Shown: piece by piece, positions 1 through 7,550 of the stretch
Layout of the letters: each line of letters begins with the position of its first letter
How positions within the stretch are numbered: position 1 is the stretch's first letter
Assembly (NCBI GenBank): GCA_009786275.1
Contig: WQTL01000423.1
Location: 1 to 7,865 of the forward strand
Length of the DNA: 7,865 nt
Source of the DNA: Bacillota bacterium
GTDB lineage: Bacteria; Bacillota; Clostridia; Oscillospirales; Acutalibacteraceae
Direction: 5' to 3'
Program-made: the position numbers and the translations under genes
The notes under the pieces: model-generated
The model's input: the letters and a program-made list of their open reading frames with translations, nothing else
Database searches by the model: none
What the model was told of the DNA's origin: nothing

Positions 1-681
1 GGGCGCGCCGCCGATATCGAATTTTATGGCGGGTTCGCCGCCCCGCACCAGGGTGATATGCTCCGATCGCATGCCCTGCAAAATCAACGCGTCCCTGTCG
101 AACAGGTGCGCGTGGATGGCGATGTCCGCGGCGTTCTGCAGCACGGGGCAGCCCCCGCCCGCCAGCATGGCCTCATCGTCGATCCATTGGCTGTCAAGGG
201 TTTCGGGGACGTCGAAGCGCAGAATGTCGCCCATGGCGCATTGGAAACCCGGGTGCGCCCCCAGGGAGAAATACATGCCGCCGCCGTCTCGATTCGCCAC
301 GGTCGCCTCGGCGACGAGGGCGCGGCCCTTCAAACGATAGGCGAGGGTCAGGGAGAACTCGAAAGGGTAGCAGGCCCGGGTGGCGTCGCTGCTTTCCAGC
401 ACGAAGGAGGCGCGCGCGCCCTCGAGCGTTTCCAAGCGGAACGGGCTTTTGCGGGCGAAGCCGTGCTTGGGGCAGACGTATTCCTTCCCCCGCCAACGGT
501 AGCGGTCGTCCTTCACACGCCCGACGATGGGGAACAGCACCGGGGCCTGGCCGTACCACACGGCGGGGTCGCCCTGCCAGAGGTACTCGGCTTTGGTATT
601 CCTGTCCTTGACGGAATGCAGCTGCGCGCCGAAGTCGTCCACGGCGCAGAAGAGGTGTTCGTTTTCGATATGCCAGAGCAT
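1..681 (-). CDS. LacX-like aldose 1-epimerase (galactose mutarotase) family protein, 3' end cut by window
   Basis: Aldose 1-epimerases interconvert the alpha and beta anomers of sugars such as galactose and glucose in the cytoplasm. The reverse strand is open for 227 codons from ATG at 681 to the window edge with no stop; family members are about 290 aa, so the C-terminal quarter is missing. The beta-sandwich family signature is clear: N-terminal FGAQLHSV (residues 17-24), a conserved HGFAR (73-77) and LGAHPGFQC (140-148). His73 and His143 correspond to the family's conserved histidines. The catalytic Glu normally lies further downstream, outside the window. The start is supported by a perfect AAGGAGG site five bases upstream and by a promoter ending about 30 bases upstream. 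The gene is divergent from the gyrase cluster. The exact sugar substrate cannot be told; YeaD/YphB-like hexose-6-phosphate mutarotases are a less likely alternative. Confidence 0.9.
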   Translation of the reverse strand, partial: MLWHIENEHLFCAVDDFGAQLHSVKDRNTKAEYLWQGDPAVWYGQAPVLFPIVGRVKDDRYRWRGKEYVCPKHGFARKSPFRLETLEGARASFVLESSDATRACYPFEFSLTLAYRLKGRALVAEATVANRDGGGMYFSLGAHPGFQCAMGDILRFDVPETLDSQWIDDEAMLAGGGCPVLQNAADIAIHAHLFDRDALILQGMRSEHITLVRGGEPAIKFDIGGAP

Positions 682-686
682 GGCGG

Positions 687-693
687 CCTCCTT
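687..693 (-). promoter_or_regulatory. Ribosome binding site of the aldose 1-epimerase gene
   Basis: On the minus strand these bases read AAGGAGG, a perfect match to the anti-Shine-Dalgarno core, with five bases before the ATG at 681. It fixes the start of the epimerase gene. Confidence 0.85.
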
Positions 694-712
694 GCGGTGT
701 TTATTTCATACA

Positions 713-742
713 ATCATAGCACCTTACGCCCGGCCCTGTCAA
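713..742 (-). promoter_or_regulatory. Leftward sigma-A promoter for the aldose 1-epimerase gene
   Basis: On the minus strand there is a perfect -35 TTGACA (742-737), an 18-bp spacer and a -10 TATGAT (718-713), one mismatch from consensus. Transcription would start near 706, giving a short leader of about 25 bases that contains the AAGGAGG site. Its -35 box lies only 11 bp from the -35 box of the rightward promoter, so two polymerases could hardly bind both at once. Confidence 0.75.
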
Positions 743-759
743 TCATTTTTTAATTGACA
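737..759. repeat. Inverted repeat TGTCAAT-N9-ATTGACA formed by the two divergent -35 regions
   Basis: Seven-base perfect inverted arms (737-743 and 753-759) flank a nine-base A/T-rich centre. The arms contain the -35 hexamers of the leftward and rightward promoters. This may simply be two consensus -35 boxes back to back, or it may double as an operator for a dimeric regulator controlling both directions; the sequence alone does not decide. Confidence 0.7.
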
Positions 760-782
760 AACAGCGCGGAATATTATATAAT
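754..782 (+). promoter_or_regulatory. Rightward promoter P1, exact sigma-A consensus
   Basis: TTGACA (754-759), exactly 17 bp, then TATAAT (777-782): a full consensus sigma-70/sigma-A promoter with optimal spacing. A T-rich stretch lies just upstream. Transcription would start near 789 and leave a leader of about 97 bases before the gene at 886. It is the strongest candidate promoter for the rightward cluster that includes gyrB and, by read-through, possibly gyrA. Confidence 0.85.
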
Positions 783-820
783 TTAAGATATGCGAAATTG
801 CCGTAAATGGCATTCGGCTA

Positions 821-849
821 TAGACATCGGGCGCAGGATGTGGTATACT
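821..849 (+). promoter_or_regulatory. Rightward promoter P2 with extended -10
   Basis: TAGACA (821-826), 17 bp, TATACT (844-849), with a TG at 841-842 giving a TGN extended -10 element. Each hexamer differs from consensus by one base. The predicted start is near 856, about 30 bases before the gene at 886. It lies inside the leader made from P1, so the cluster seems to have tandem promoters. Confidence 0.65.
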
Positions 850-885
850 ATATTATAAATATATTGCTGGGAGAACAAGGCGACT

Positions 886-1773
886 ATGATGAACGCAAAA
901 ACCGCGCTGGACCTGATCCTGAAGGGCATGGAGCCCGCGCTGCAGGAGGCGGAGTTTACGCCCGTGAAGCCGCAGCCGGAGGGGAACGCCGCCCTGTTCG
1001 CACGCGAGGGCGAGACCCTGCGCATCAAGGTGGAGGACGACCGCGCCGCGCTGCAGCACTGCCCGCGCGACCCGGACATGGCCCCGGAGGGCGACTTCAA
1101 GCAGCTGGCGGTGTCCCTGCTGGAGCTGGACGGCGCGGCGGAGGGCGACTGCCGCTACATCGCCGGGGATTTTGCCGATGTGGTGCAGAGCAAGTTCCGC
1201 AAGAGAAAGAAGGGCGCGGCCGCGGCCCCCGGCGCGAAGCTTCCGAAGAGCATCTCGAAAACGGCCATCAAGAACGGCGAGGCCTACTATGACGCGCTGT
1301 CCTTCGGCAACAGCTTCACGGCCATGTTCCCGGATTTACGCGCGGCGTACAAGGCCAACTACGAGCAATACGGCGAGTTTTTGGCCGAGGAGTTCTTCCT
1401 GCGCGGCGGCGGCAACGACCTTGTCATGCGCGTTGTCCGGGAGAACAACCAAACGCAGATGAAGCGCCTGTTCGGCCTGCTCAACGAGGTCTACGAGAAC
1501 GGCGTGAACGACGTGCAGAGCCTCATCTGCGTGACGATTCTGGGCGCCCTCGAGGGCGACGAGGTGCTGCTGGCCCGCTGCGCCGACCACATGAGCGCGG
1601 ACCTGGCCCCCGTGGCCATCCGCGTCAACCGCTACCTGGCCTCCGGCGCGGGCAAGCGCGCGAAGCAGAAGCTGGAGAACCCGCCGCTCTACAAGCCCAA
1701 GAAGGAGAAGAAGCAGGGCCTGCTTTCGCAGATGATGGGCGGCGGCGGGCAGGGCGGCATGCCGGGGATGTAG
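886..1773 (+). CDS. Hypothetical protein with basic linker and Gly/Met-rich C-terminal tail
   Basis: I do not recognise a characterised family for this 295-aa protein. Residues 1-105 look like a compact alpha/beta domain with charged strands; it resembles hypothetical proteins I associate with Clostridia. A basic, Ala/Pro-rich linker follows (about 104-128, with RKRKKG). Residues 130-250 look mostly helical (YYDALSFGNSF, FLAEEFFLRGGGNDL, LFGLLNEVYENGV). A lysine-rich stretch (257-277) leads to a tail of mostly Gly and Met (283-295, MMGGGG then GGMPGM). No signal peptide or membrane segment is seen, so it should be cytoplasmic. It is the first gene after promoters P1 and P2, 26 bp before the Uma2-like gene. 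The start is ATG 886 or ATG 889; GGGAG (869-873) and AAGG (877-880) are the candidate binding sites. Codon use is GC-rich like the gyrase genes. The basic linker could touch nucleic acid, but that is only a guess. Confidence 0.85.
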   Translation: MMNAKTALDLILKGMEPALQEAEFTPVKPQPEGNAALFAREGETLRIKVEDDRAALQHCPRDPDMAPEGDFKQLAVSLLELDGAAEGDCRYIAGDFADVVQSKFRKRKKGAAAAPGAKLPKSISKTAIKNGEAYYDALSFGNSFTAMFPDLRAAYKANYEQYGEFLAEEFFLRGGGNDLVMRVVRENNQTQMKRLFGLLNEVYENGVNDVQSLICVTILGALEGDEVLLARCADHMSADLAPVAIRVNRYLASGAGKRAKQKLENPPLYKPKKEKKQGLLSQMMGGGGQGGMPGM

Positions 1774-1786
1774 TCAATTTAGTGCG

Positions 1787-1791
1787 AGGAG
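1787..1791 (+). promoter_or_regulatory. Ribosome binding site deciding the ATG start at 1800
   Basis: AGGAG with eight bases before ATG 1800. An in-frame GTG at 1782 lies upstream of this site and has no binding site of its own, so ATG 1800 is preferred. Confidence 0.75.
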
Positions 1792-1799
1792 AAATTGCC

Positions 1800-2390
1800 A
1801 TGGACGGCAATCTGGCGGAAGACAGAAGTAAGCTCTACACCTATGCGGACTATCTCACCTGGGATGACGGGCAGCGATGGGAGCTGATCCATGGGCGCGC
1901 CTGGCTTATGGCAGCGCCAAGCACGGAGCATCAGGAAATCAGCCTTGCGCTGGCCTTTCTGATGTATCCCTATTTTCGGGGAAAGCCCTGCAAGCTGATC
2001 CCCGCGCCCTATGATGTTCGCCTGTTCCCCCGGGAAGATCATGACGACTATGTTTTGGTGCAACCGGACATCAGCGTGATCTGCAACCCCGAAATCATTG
2101 ATGAGAAATGCTGCAAGGGCGCGCCGACGCTGGTGGTGGAGATTCTTTCCCCTTCCACCATGAGCCATGATTTCGCGGACAAGATGGATCTTTACCGGGA
2201 CGCGGGCGTGCGGGAATACTGGGTCGTGGACCCGGTCAGCCGCGTGGCGCATGTATACCTGTTGCAGACGCACGAAAAGCGCAGAACCTATCGCATGGAC
2301 GAAACCCTGTCCAGCCCCACGTTCCCGGGCCTGGAAATCCCCCTGGGCGACGTGTTCCCCGCCGCGCCAACCACAAACACGAAGGAGTAA
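1800..2390 (+). CDS. Uma2 family (DUF820) PD-(D/E)XK nuclease-like protein
   Basis: This 196-aa protein matches the Uma2/DUF820 family, which has the restriction-endonuclease-like PD-(D/E)XK fold; the family's cellular role is largely unknown. Landmarks in order: TYADYLTWDD (14-23), the WELIHGRAWLMAAPS stretch (27-41) with Glu28, EHQ (43-45), QPDISVIC (88-95) with Asp90, LVVEILSPST (111-120) with Glu114, DKMDLYRDAGVREYWVVDP (127-145) with Lys128, and a short C-terminal strand region ending in PGLEIPLGDVF. Asp90, Glu114 and Lys128 fit the expected metal-binding and catalytic triad, so it looks intact. The length is normal for the family. It lies 26 bp after the hypothetical gene and 5 bp before gyrB, whose Shine-Dalgarno site is inside its last codons, so the two are probably translationally coupled. 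It seems less GC-rich than its neighbours. Uma2 genes often multiply and move in genomes, so recent insertion upstream of gyrB is possible. Confidence 0.9.
   Translation: MDGNLAEDRSKLYTYADYLTWDDGQRWELIHGRAWLMAAPSTEHQEISLALAFLMYPYFRGKPCKLIPAPYDVRLFPREDHDDYVLVQPDISVICNPEIIDEKCCKGAPTLVVEILSPSTMSHDFADKMDLYRDAGVREYWVVDPVSRVAHVYLLQTHEKRRTYRMDETLSSPTFPGLEIPLGDVFPAAPTTNTKE
2382..2387 (+). promoter_or_regulatory. gyrB ribosome binding site, within the end of the Uma2-like gene
   Basis: AAGGAG lies immediately before the TAA stop (2388-2390) of the Uma2-like gene and eight bases before TTG 2396. It supports the TTG start of gyrB and suggests coupled translation. Confidence 0.8.
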
Positions 2391-2395
2391 CCCCC

Positions 2396-4354
<1,959 letters not shown>

Positions 4355-4358
4355 ACAA

Positions 4359-4382
4359 TAGATTTTAGGTATTAGATTTTAG
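4359..4382 (+). repeat. Short direct repeat TAGATTTTAG, two copies
   Basis: TAGATTTTAG occurs at 4359-4368 and again at 4373-4382, a period of 14 bases, directly after the gyrB stop. The A/T-rich block stands out from the GC-rich genes and abuts the palindromic element at 4396. It may be debris from a repeat insertion. Confidence 0.75.
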
Positions 4383-4395
4383 ATGAGCGCACACC

Positions 4396-4470
4396 GTAGG
4401 GGACGGCCTCTGGACGTCCCCGAGCCGGAAAGATAAATATGCTTGGGGCGTCGGGGACGCCGCCCCCTAC
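4396..4470. repeat. 75-bp imperfect palindrome (REP/MITE-like) between gyrB and gyrA
   Basis: The element begins GTAGGGG and ends CCCCTAC. Outer arms 4396-4407 and 4459-4470 pair at 11 of 12 positions. Inner arms pair as GACG (4413-4416) with CGTC (4449-4452), CCCC (4418-4421) with GGGG (4445-4448), and GAGC (4422-4425) with GCTT (4441-4444, one G-T wobble), closing over an A/T-rich loop at 4426-4440. Each half can also fold alone: GGGGACG/CGTCCCC (4399-4405/4415-4421) and GGGGCG/CGCCCC (4445-4450/4461-4466). This twin-hairpin architecture is like REP/BIME or small MITE elements. No T-tract follows, so it is not a standard terminator. No target duplication is obvious at its ends. Confidence 0.8.
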
Positions 4471-4482
4471 AGAATCAACAAA

Positions 4483-4488
4483 AGAGGT
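4483..4488 (+). promoter_or_regulatory. gyrA ribosome binding site deciding the TTG start
   Basis: AGAGGT (in the context AAAGAGGT) lies eight bases before TTG 4497. No ATG lies between it and the conserved N-terminus, so it supports TTG initiation of gyrA. Confidence 0.7.
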
Positions 4489-4496
4489 AAACCACC

Positions 4497-6986
4497 TTGG
4501 GCTTTGACGAAACCTCCCCGGAACAACAGAAAATCATCGCCGTGGACGTGGCGCGGGAAATGCGCAGGTCGTACCTGGATTATTCCATGTCCGTCATCAC
4601 CGCGCGCGCCCTGCCGGACGTGCGCGACGGGCTCAAGCCCGTGCAGCGGCGCATCCTCTACACCATGCACCGCAACGGCCTGACCCCCGACAAGGCCTAC
4701 CGCAAATGCGCCGACACCGTGGGCACCGTGATGGGCAGCTACCACCCCCACGGCGACGCCTCGATCTATGACGCCCTGGTGCGCCTGGCGCAGGATTTCT
4801 CCGTGCGCTATATGCTGGTGGACGGCCACGGCAACTTCGGCACCATGGACGGCGACCCACCCGCGGCCCAGCGCTACACCGAAAGCCGCATGAGCCGCAT
4901 CTCCCTGGAGATGCTCACGAACATCGACAAGGACACCGTCGATTTCATGCCCAACTATGACGACCGCCTGAAGGAGCCCACGGTGCTGCCCTCGCGCTTC
5001 CCGAACCTGCTGGTCAACGGCTCCACGGGCATCGCGGTGGGCATGGCGTCGAATATCCCGCCCCACAACCTGGGCGAGGTCATCGACGCCATCGGCTGCA
5101 TGGTCGACGACCCGGACTGCGGCCTGGACGAGCTCATGGAGCACATCCAGGGGCCGGATTTCCCCACGGCGGGCATCATCATGGGGCGCAGCGGCATCCG
5201 CGCGGCCTACGGCACGGGGCGCGGAAAGGTGATTTTACGCGCCCGCGCGGAGATACGCGAGAAGGCCGGCAGGTATTCCATCCACGTCAGCGAGCTGCCC
5301 TATAAGGTGAACAAGGCCGAGCTGCAGAAATATATCAACGAGCTGGCCAAGGAGAGGAAGCTCGAGGGCGTCTCGGGCACGGACGACTTCTCCTCCGCAC
5401 GCAGCGGCATGGACCTGGTGGTCTACCTCAAGCGCGACGCCAACCCCCAGGTCGTCCTGAACCAGTTGTACACCTACACGCAGATGCAGGTTACCTTCGG
5501 GGTGATCATGATCGCCCTGGTGAACGGCGAGCCCAAACTGCTCACGCTCAAACAGATTCTGCGGCACTATATCGACTTCCAGGTGCAGGTGCTCACCCGC
5601 CGCACGCAATACGATTTGCGCAAGGCGCGCGAGCGGGCGCACATCCTGGAGGGCCTGCTCGTCGCCCAGGACAACATCGACGAGGTCATCTCCATCATCC
5701 GCTCGTCGAAGAGCATCCCCGAGGCGAAAACGAGCCTGATGGAGCGCTTCGGCTTCGACGACGTGCAGGCCACGGCCATCGTGCAGATGCGTTTGGGCCA
5801 GCTGACCGGCCTGGAGCGCGACAAGCTGGAGGAGGAGCTGGCGGGCTTGCGGGCGCAGATCAGCGAGTGGGAGGAGTTGCTCGCCTCGCCCGAAAAGCTC
5901 CTGGCCCTTTTGAAAGACGAGCTGGAGAAAATCAAGGACAAATTCAACGACCCAAGGCGCACGGAGATCATGAACATCTCGGGCGAAGTCGATGTCGAGG
6001 ACCTCATTCCCGTGGAGGACTGCGTCTACACCATGACGAACATGGGCTACGTCAAGCGGCAGCCCATCGACACCTACCAGAGCCAGCGCCGGGGCGGCAA
6101 GGGCATCAAAGGCATGGCCCGCCGGGAGGAGGACGTGGTGCAGACCATGTTCACCTGCTCCACACACGACTATGTCATGGCCTTCACGACGAAAGGGCGC
6201 GTGTACAGGCTCAAGGGCTACGAGATCCCCGAGGGCTCCCGCAGCGCCCGGGGCATGAACATCGTGAATATATTGCCTGTTGCCAGCGAGGAAAGTGTCT
6301 CGGCCCTCATCCAGGTTTCGAAAGCCGAGGCAGAGGCCGAAAAGGGCGAGCATTACCTGTGCATGGTCACACGCAAGGGGATCATCAAGCGCGTGGCCTT
6401 GAGCGAGTTCCGCAACGTGCGCAAGAACGGCGTGATCGCCCTGGGGCTGGGCGAGGACGACGAGCTGGCCTGGGTACGCCTGACCGATGGCAAGGCCGAG
6501 CTGCTCCTGGCCACCCGCGAGGGCATGGCGATCCGGTTTTGCGAGACGGACGCCAGGCCTTTGGGCCGCACGGCCCGGGGGGTGAAGGCCATCACCCTGG
6601 GGCGCGAGGGCGACGAGGTGGTGGGTATGGACGTCATCCAGTCCGGCAAGGCCATCCTCACCGTGACGGAGACGGGCTTCGGCCGCCGCAGCTTGCCCGA
6701 GAACTACCGATTGCAGAGCCGGGGCGGCCGGGGGCTGATCAACTACCACTGCGGCAGATTCGGCAAGGTCTGCGCCGTGGCCGCGGTGGACGAGGCGGAG
6801 GACCTGATCCTCATCTCCTCCGACGGCGTGCTGATCCGCATCCCCGCCGGGCAGGTGAACCTAGCCAACCGCCCGGCCAAGGGCGTGCGCGTGATGAAGA
6901 CCGCCGAAAGCGAACGGGTGGTCACCATGGTGAATATACCGGCAAGCGAAGAAGAAGCTGACGCGTTGCCCGAACAGGGCAAATAA
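4497..6986 (+). CDS. gyrA: DNA gyrase subunit A
   Basis: GyrA is the DNA breakage-reunion subunit of gyrase and wraps DNA with its C-terminal pinwheel. The 829-aa length is normal. The winged-helix/tower part shows RSYLDYSMSVI (24-34), ALPDVRDGLKPVQRRILY (38-55) and the quinolone-determining stretch SYHPHGDASIYD (81-92). The catalytic pair is Arg126-Tyr127 in AAQRYTE, where Met is more usual than Gln125. NGSTGIAVGMASNIPPHNL (residues about 174-192) follows. The coiled-coil gate carries MRLGQLTGLE and a long Glu/Lys/Leu helix. The GyrA box QRRGGKG (530-536) identifies GyrA rather than ParC, and a second RGGRG motif lies in the last blades (near 6721). The start is TTG; the next Met (22) would remove residues that normally precede the conserved RSYLDY segment. 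Ala88 replaces E. coli Ser83. Transcription from the promoters upstream of 886 is plausible, since no clear promoter is seen in the 142-bp gap after gyrB. Confidence 0.98.
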   Translation: MGFDETSPEQQKIIAVDVAREMRRSYLDYSMSVITARALPDVRDGLKPVQRRILYTMHRNGLTPDKAYRKCADTVGTVMGSYHPHGDASIYDALVRLAQDFSVRYMLVDGHGNFGTMDGDPPAAQRYTESRMSRISLEMLTNIDKDTVDFMPNYDDRLKEPTVLPSRFPNLLVNGSTGIAVGMASNIPPHNLGEVIDAIGCMVDDPDCGLDELMEHIQGPDFPTAGIIMGRSGIRAAYGTGRGKVILRARAEIREKAGRYSIHVSELPYKVNKAELQKYINELAKERKLEGVSGTDDFSSARSGMDLVVYLKRDANPQVVLNQLYTYTQMQVTFGVIMIALVNGEPKLLTLKQILRHYIDFQVQVLTRRTQYDLRKARERAHILEGLLVAQDNIDEVISIIRSSKSIPEAKTSLMERFGFDDVQATAIVQMRLGQLTGLERDKLEEELAGLRAQISEWEELLASPEKLLALLKDELEKIKDKFNDPRRTEIMNISGEVDVEDLIPVEDCVYTMTNMGYVKRQPIDTYQSQRRGGKGIKGMARREEDVVQTMFTCSTHDYVMAFTTKGRVYRLKGYEIPEGSRSARGMNIVNILPVASEESVSALIQVSKAEAEAEKGEHYLCMVTRKGIIKRVALSEFRNVRKNGVIALGLGEDDELAWVRLTDGKAELLLATREGMAIRFCETDARPLGRTARGVKAITLGREGDEVVGMDVIQSGKAILTVTETGFGRRSLPENYRLQSRGGRGLINYHCGRFGKVCAVAAVDEAEDLILISSDGVLIRIPAGQVNLANRPAKGVRVMKTAESERVVTMVNIPASEEEADALPEQGK

Positions 6987-6995
6987 ACCCATTGG

Positions 6996-7001
6996 AAAGG
7001 A
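6996..7001 (+). promoter_or_regulatory. Ribosome binding site deciding the ATG start at 7010
   Basis: AAAGGA lies eight bases before ATG 7010. An in-frame TTG at 6992 overlaps this region and would add six residues ahead of a typical signal peptide, so ATG 7010 is preferred. Confidence 0.75.
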
Positions 7002-7009
7002 TGCTTCTC

Positions 7010-7528
7010 ATGAAACACCTGAAGAAATTCCTGGTCTTCGCCCTTGCTTTCATTCTCGTCCTTGGCATCAGCGCGCCTGCCATGGCGGAGGATTCCTTCC
7101 GTATTATAACCGAACAGCAACAGCAAACCCTCCTATTTGGTTCCAACATCGCTCTCAGCGTTGAGGTGCATCTGCCGGAGGGCTGGACGCTGGAATATCG
7201 GTGGTATGGAAAGGACGTAGGTACTCTCGCGACAGAGGCAACCTTACTTCTCTCTCCAGGTGCTCCCGGATACCCGCAAGCAAATAAGCCATACGAGCCT
7301 GTTGATAGTTGGTATGTCTGTGAAATGACTGTTCGAGATAAGCAGGGAAATATCTCACCCGGTAGTGTGGGCGACTATTTCGTTCACTTCGTAGCAGTTA
7401 CCATAGAACCGGAAAGAGGAATGAACACTTGGGAAAAAATTAAAGGTTTTTTTGTGAAGCTCGGTTCATTTTTTGAGCAGATATTCCTTTGGGTATTCTT
7501 TTGGCCCATCTTGTTACTGTACATCTAA
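7010..7528 (+). CDS. Secreted Ig-like protein with C-terminal membrane segment, function unknown
   Basis: This 172-aa protein begins with a textbook Sec signal peptide: basic MKHLKK, a hydrophobic core to about residue 20, and APAMA cleaved before Glu27. Residues 28-132 look like one bacterial Ig-type beta-sandwich: the tryptophan strand LEYRWYGKD (61-69) and the later WYVCEMTVRD (101-110) are the usual pair of core strands. After IEPERG comes an amphipathic stretch (WEKIKGFFVKLGSFF, 141-155), then a hydrophobic end QIFLWVFFWPILLLYI (157-172), likely a tail anchor that keeps the domain outside the membrane. No LPXTG motif is present. It lies 23 bp after gyrA and 22 bp before the methylglyoxal synthase-like gene, so co-transcription is possible. 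Its GC content is about 47% (counted over 7081-7500), far below the flanking genes, which suggests transfer or relaxed codon selection. I recognise no named family, and the Ig call is from pattern only. Confidence 0.8.
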   Translation: MKHLKKFLVFALAFILVLGISAPAMAEDSFRIITEQQQQTLLFGSNIALSVEVHLPEGWTLEYRWYGKDVGTLATEATLLLSPGAPGYPQANKPYEPVDSWYVCEMTVRDKQGNISPGSVGDYFVHFVAVTIEPERGMNTWEKIKGFFVKLGSFFEQIFLWVFFWPILLLYI

Positions 7529-7537
7529 TATTTATCT

Positions 7538-7545
7538 GGGGGGGG
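7538..7545 (+). promoter_or_regulatory. Run of eight G acting as the ribosome binding site
   Basis: Eight consecutive G residues end five bases before ATG 7551. No AGGAGG-type site is present, so this run must pair with the pyrimidine-rich 16S tail by G-C and G-U pairs. Homopolymer runs of this length are prone to slippage. Confidence 0.55.
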
Positions 7546-7550
7546 CATCC

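Noticed and set aside
58..753. Plus-strand open frame of 231 codons across the start of the window
   Set aside because: It is the exact antisense frame of the aldose 1-epimerase gene and runs through the divergent promoter region; the minus-strand reading has family motifs, a binding site and a promoter.
799..812. Small inverted repeat TGCC-N6-GGCA in the P1 leader as a riboswitch or operator
   Set aside because: Only four paired bases with an imperfect extension; no conserved riboswitch core is visible in the short leader.
1782..1799. GTG start six codons upstream for the Uma2-like gene
   Set aside because: The AGGAG site lies downstream of it and at ideal distance from ATG 1800.
4396..4470. 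The palindrome between gyrB and gyrA as an intrinsic terminator
   Set aside because: No run of T follows the stem on either strand; symmetry of the ends fits a repeat element better.
5235..6749. Long open frame of about 504 codons on the minus strand opposite gyrA
   Set aside because: Same GC-bias shadow effect over a clear gyrA; no recognisable motif.
6966..6982. Perfect 6-bp hairpin TTGCCC-N5-GGGCAA at the end of gyrA, as a terminator
   Set aside because: Short stem and no T-tract after it on either strand; the next gene follows within 30 bases.
6992..7009. TTG start six codons upstream for the secreted Ig-like gene
   Set aside because: It overlaps the Shine-Dalgarno site and would disrupt a typical signal-peptide N-terminus.
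7501..7531. Possible promoter before the methylglyoxal synthase-like gene (TTGGCC then TAATAT)
   Set aside because: Poor -35 and a 19-bp spacer; not better than chance in A/T-rich sequence.
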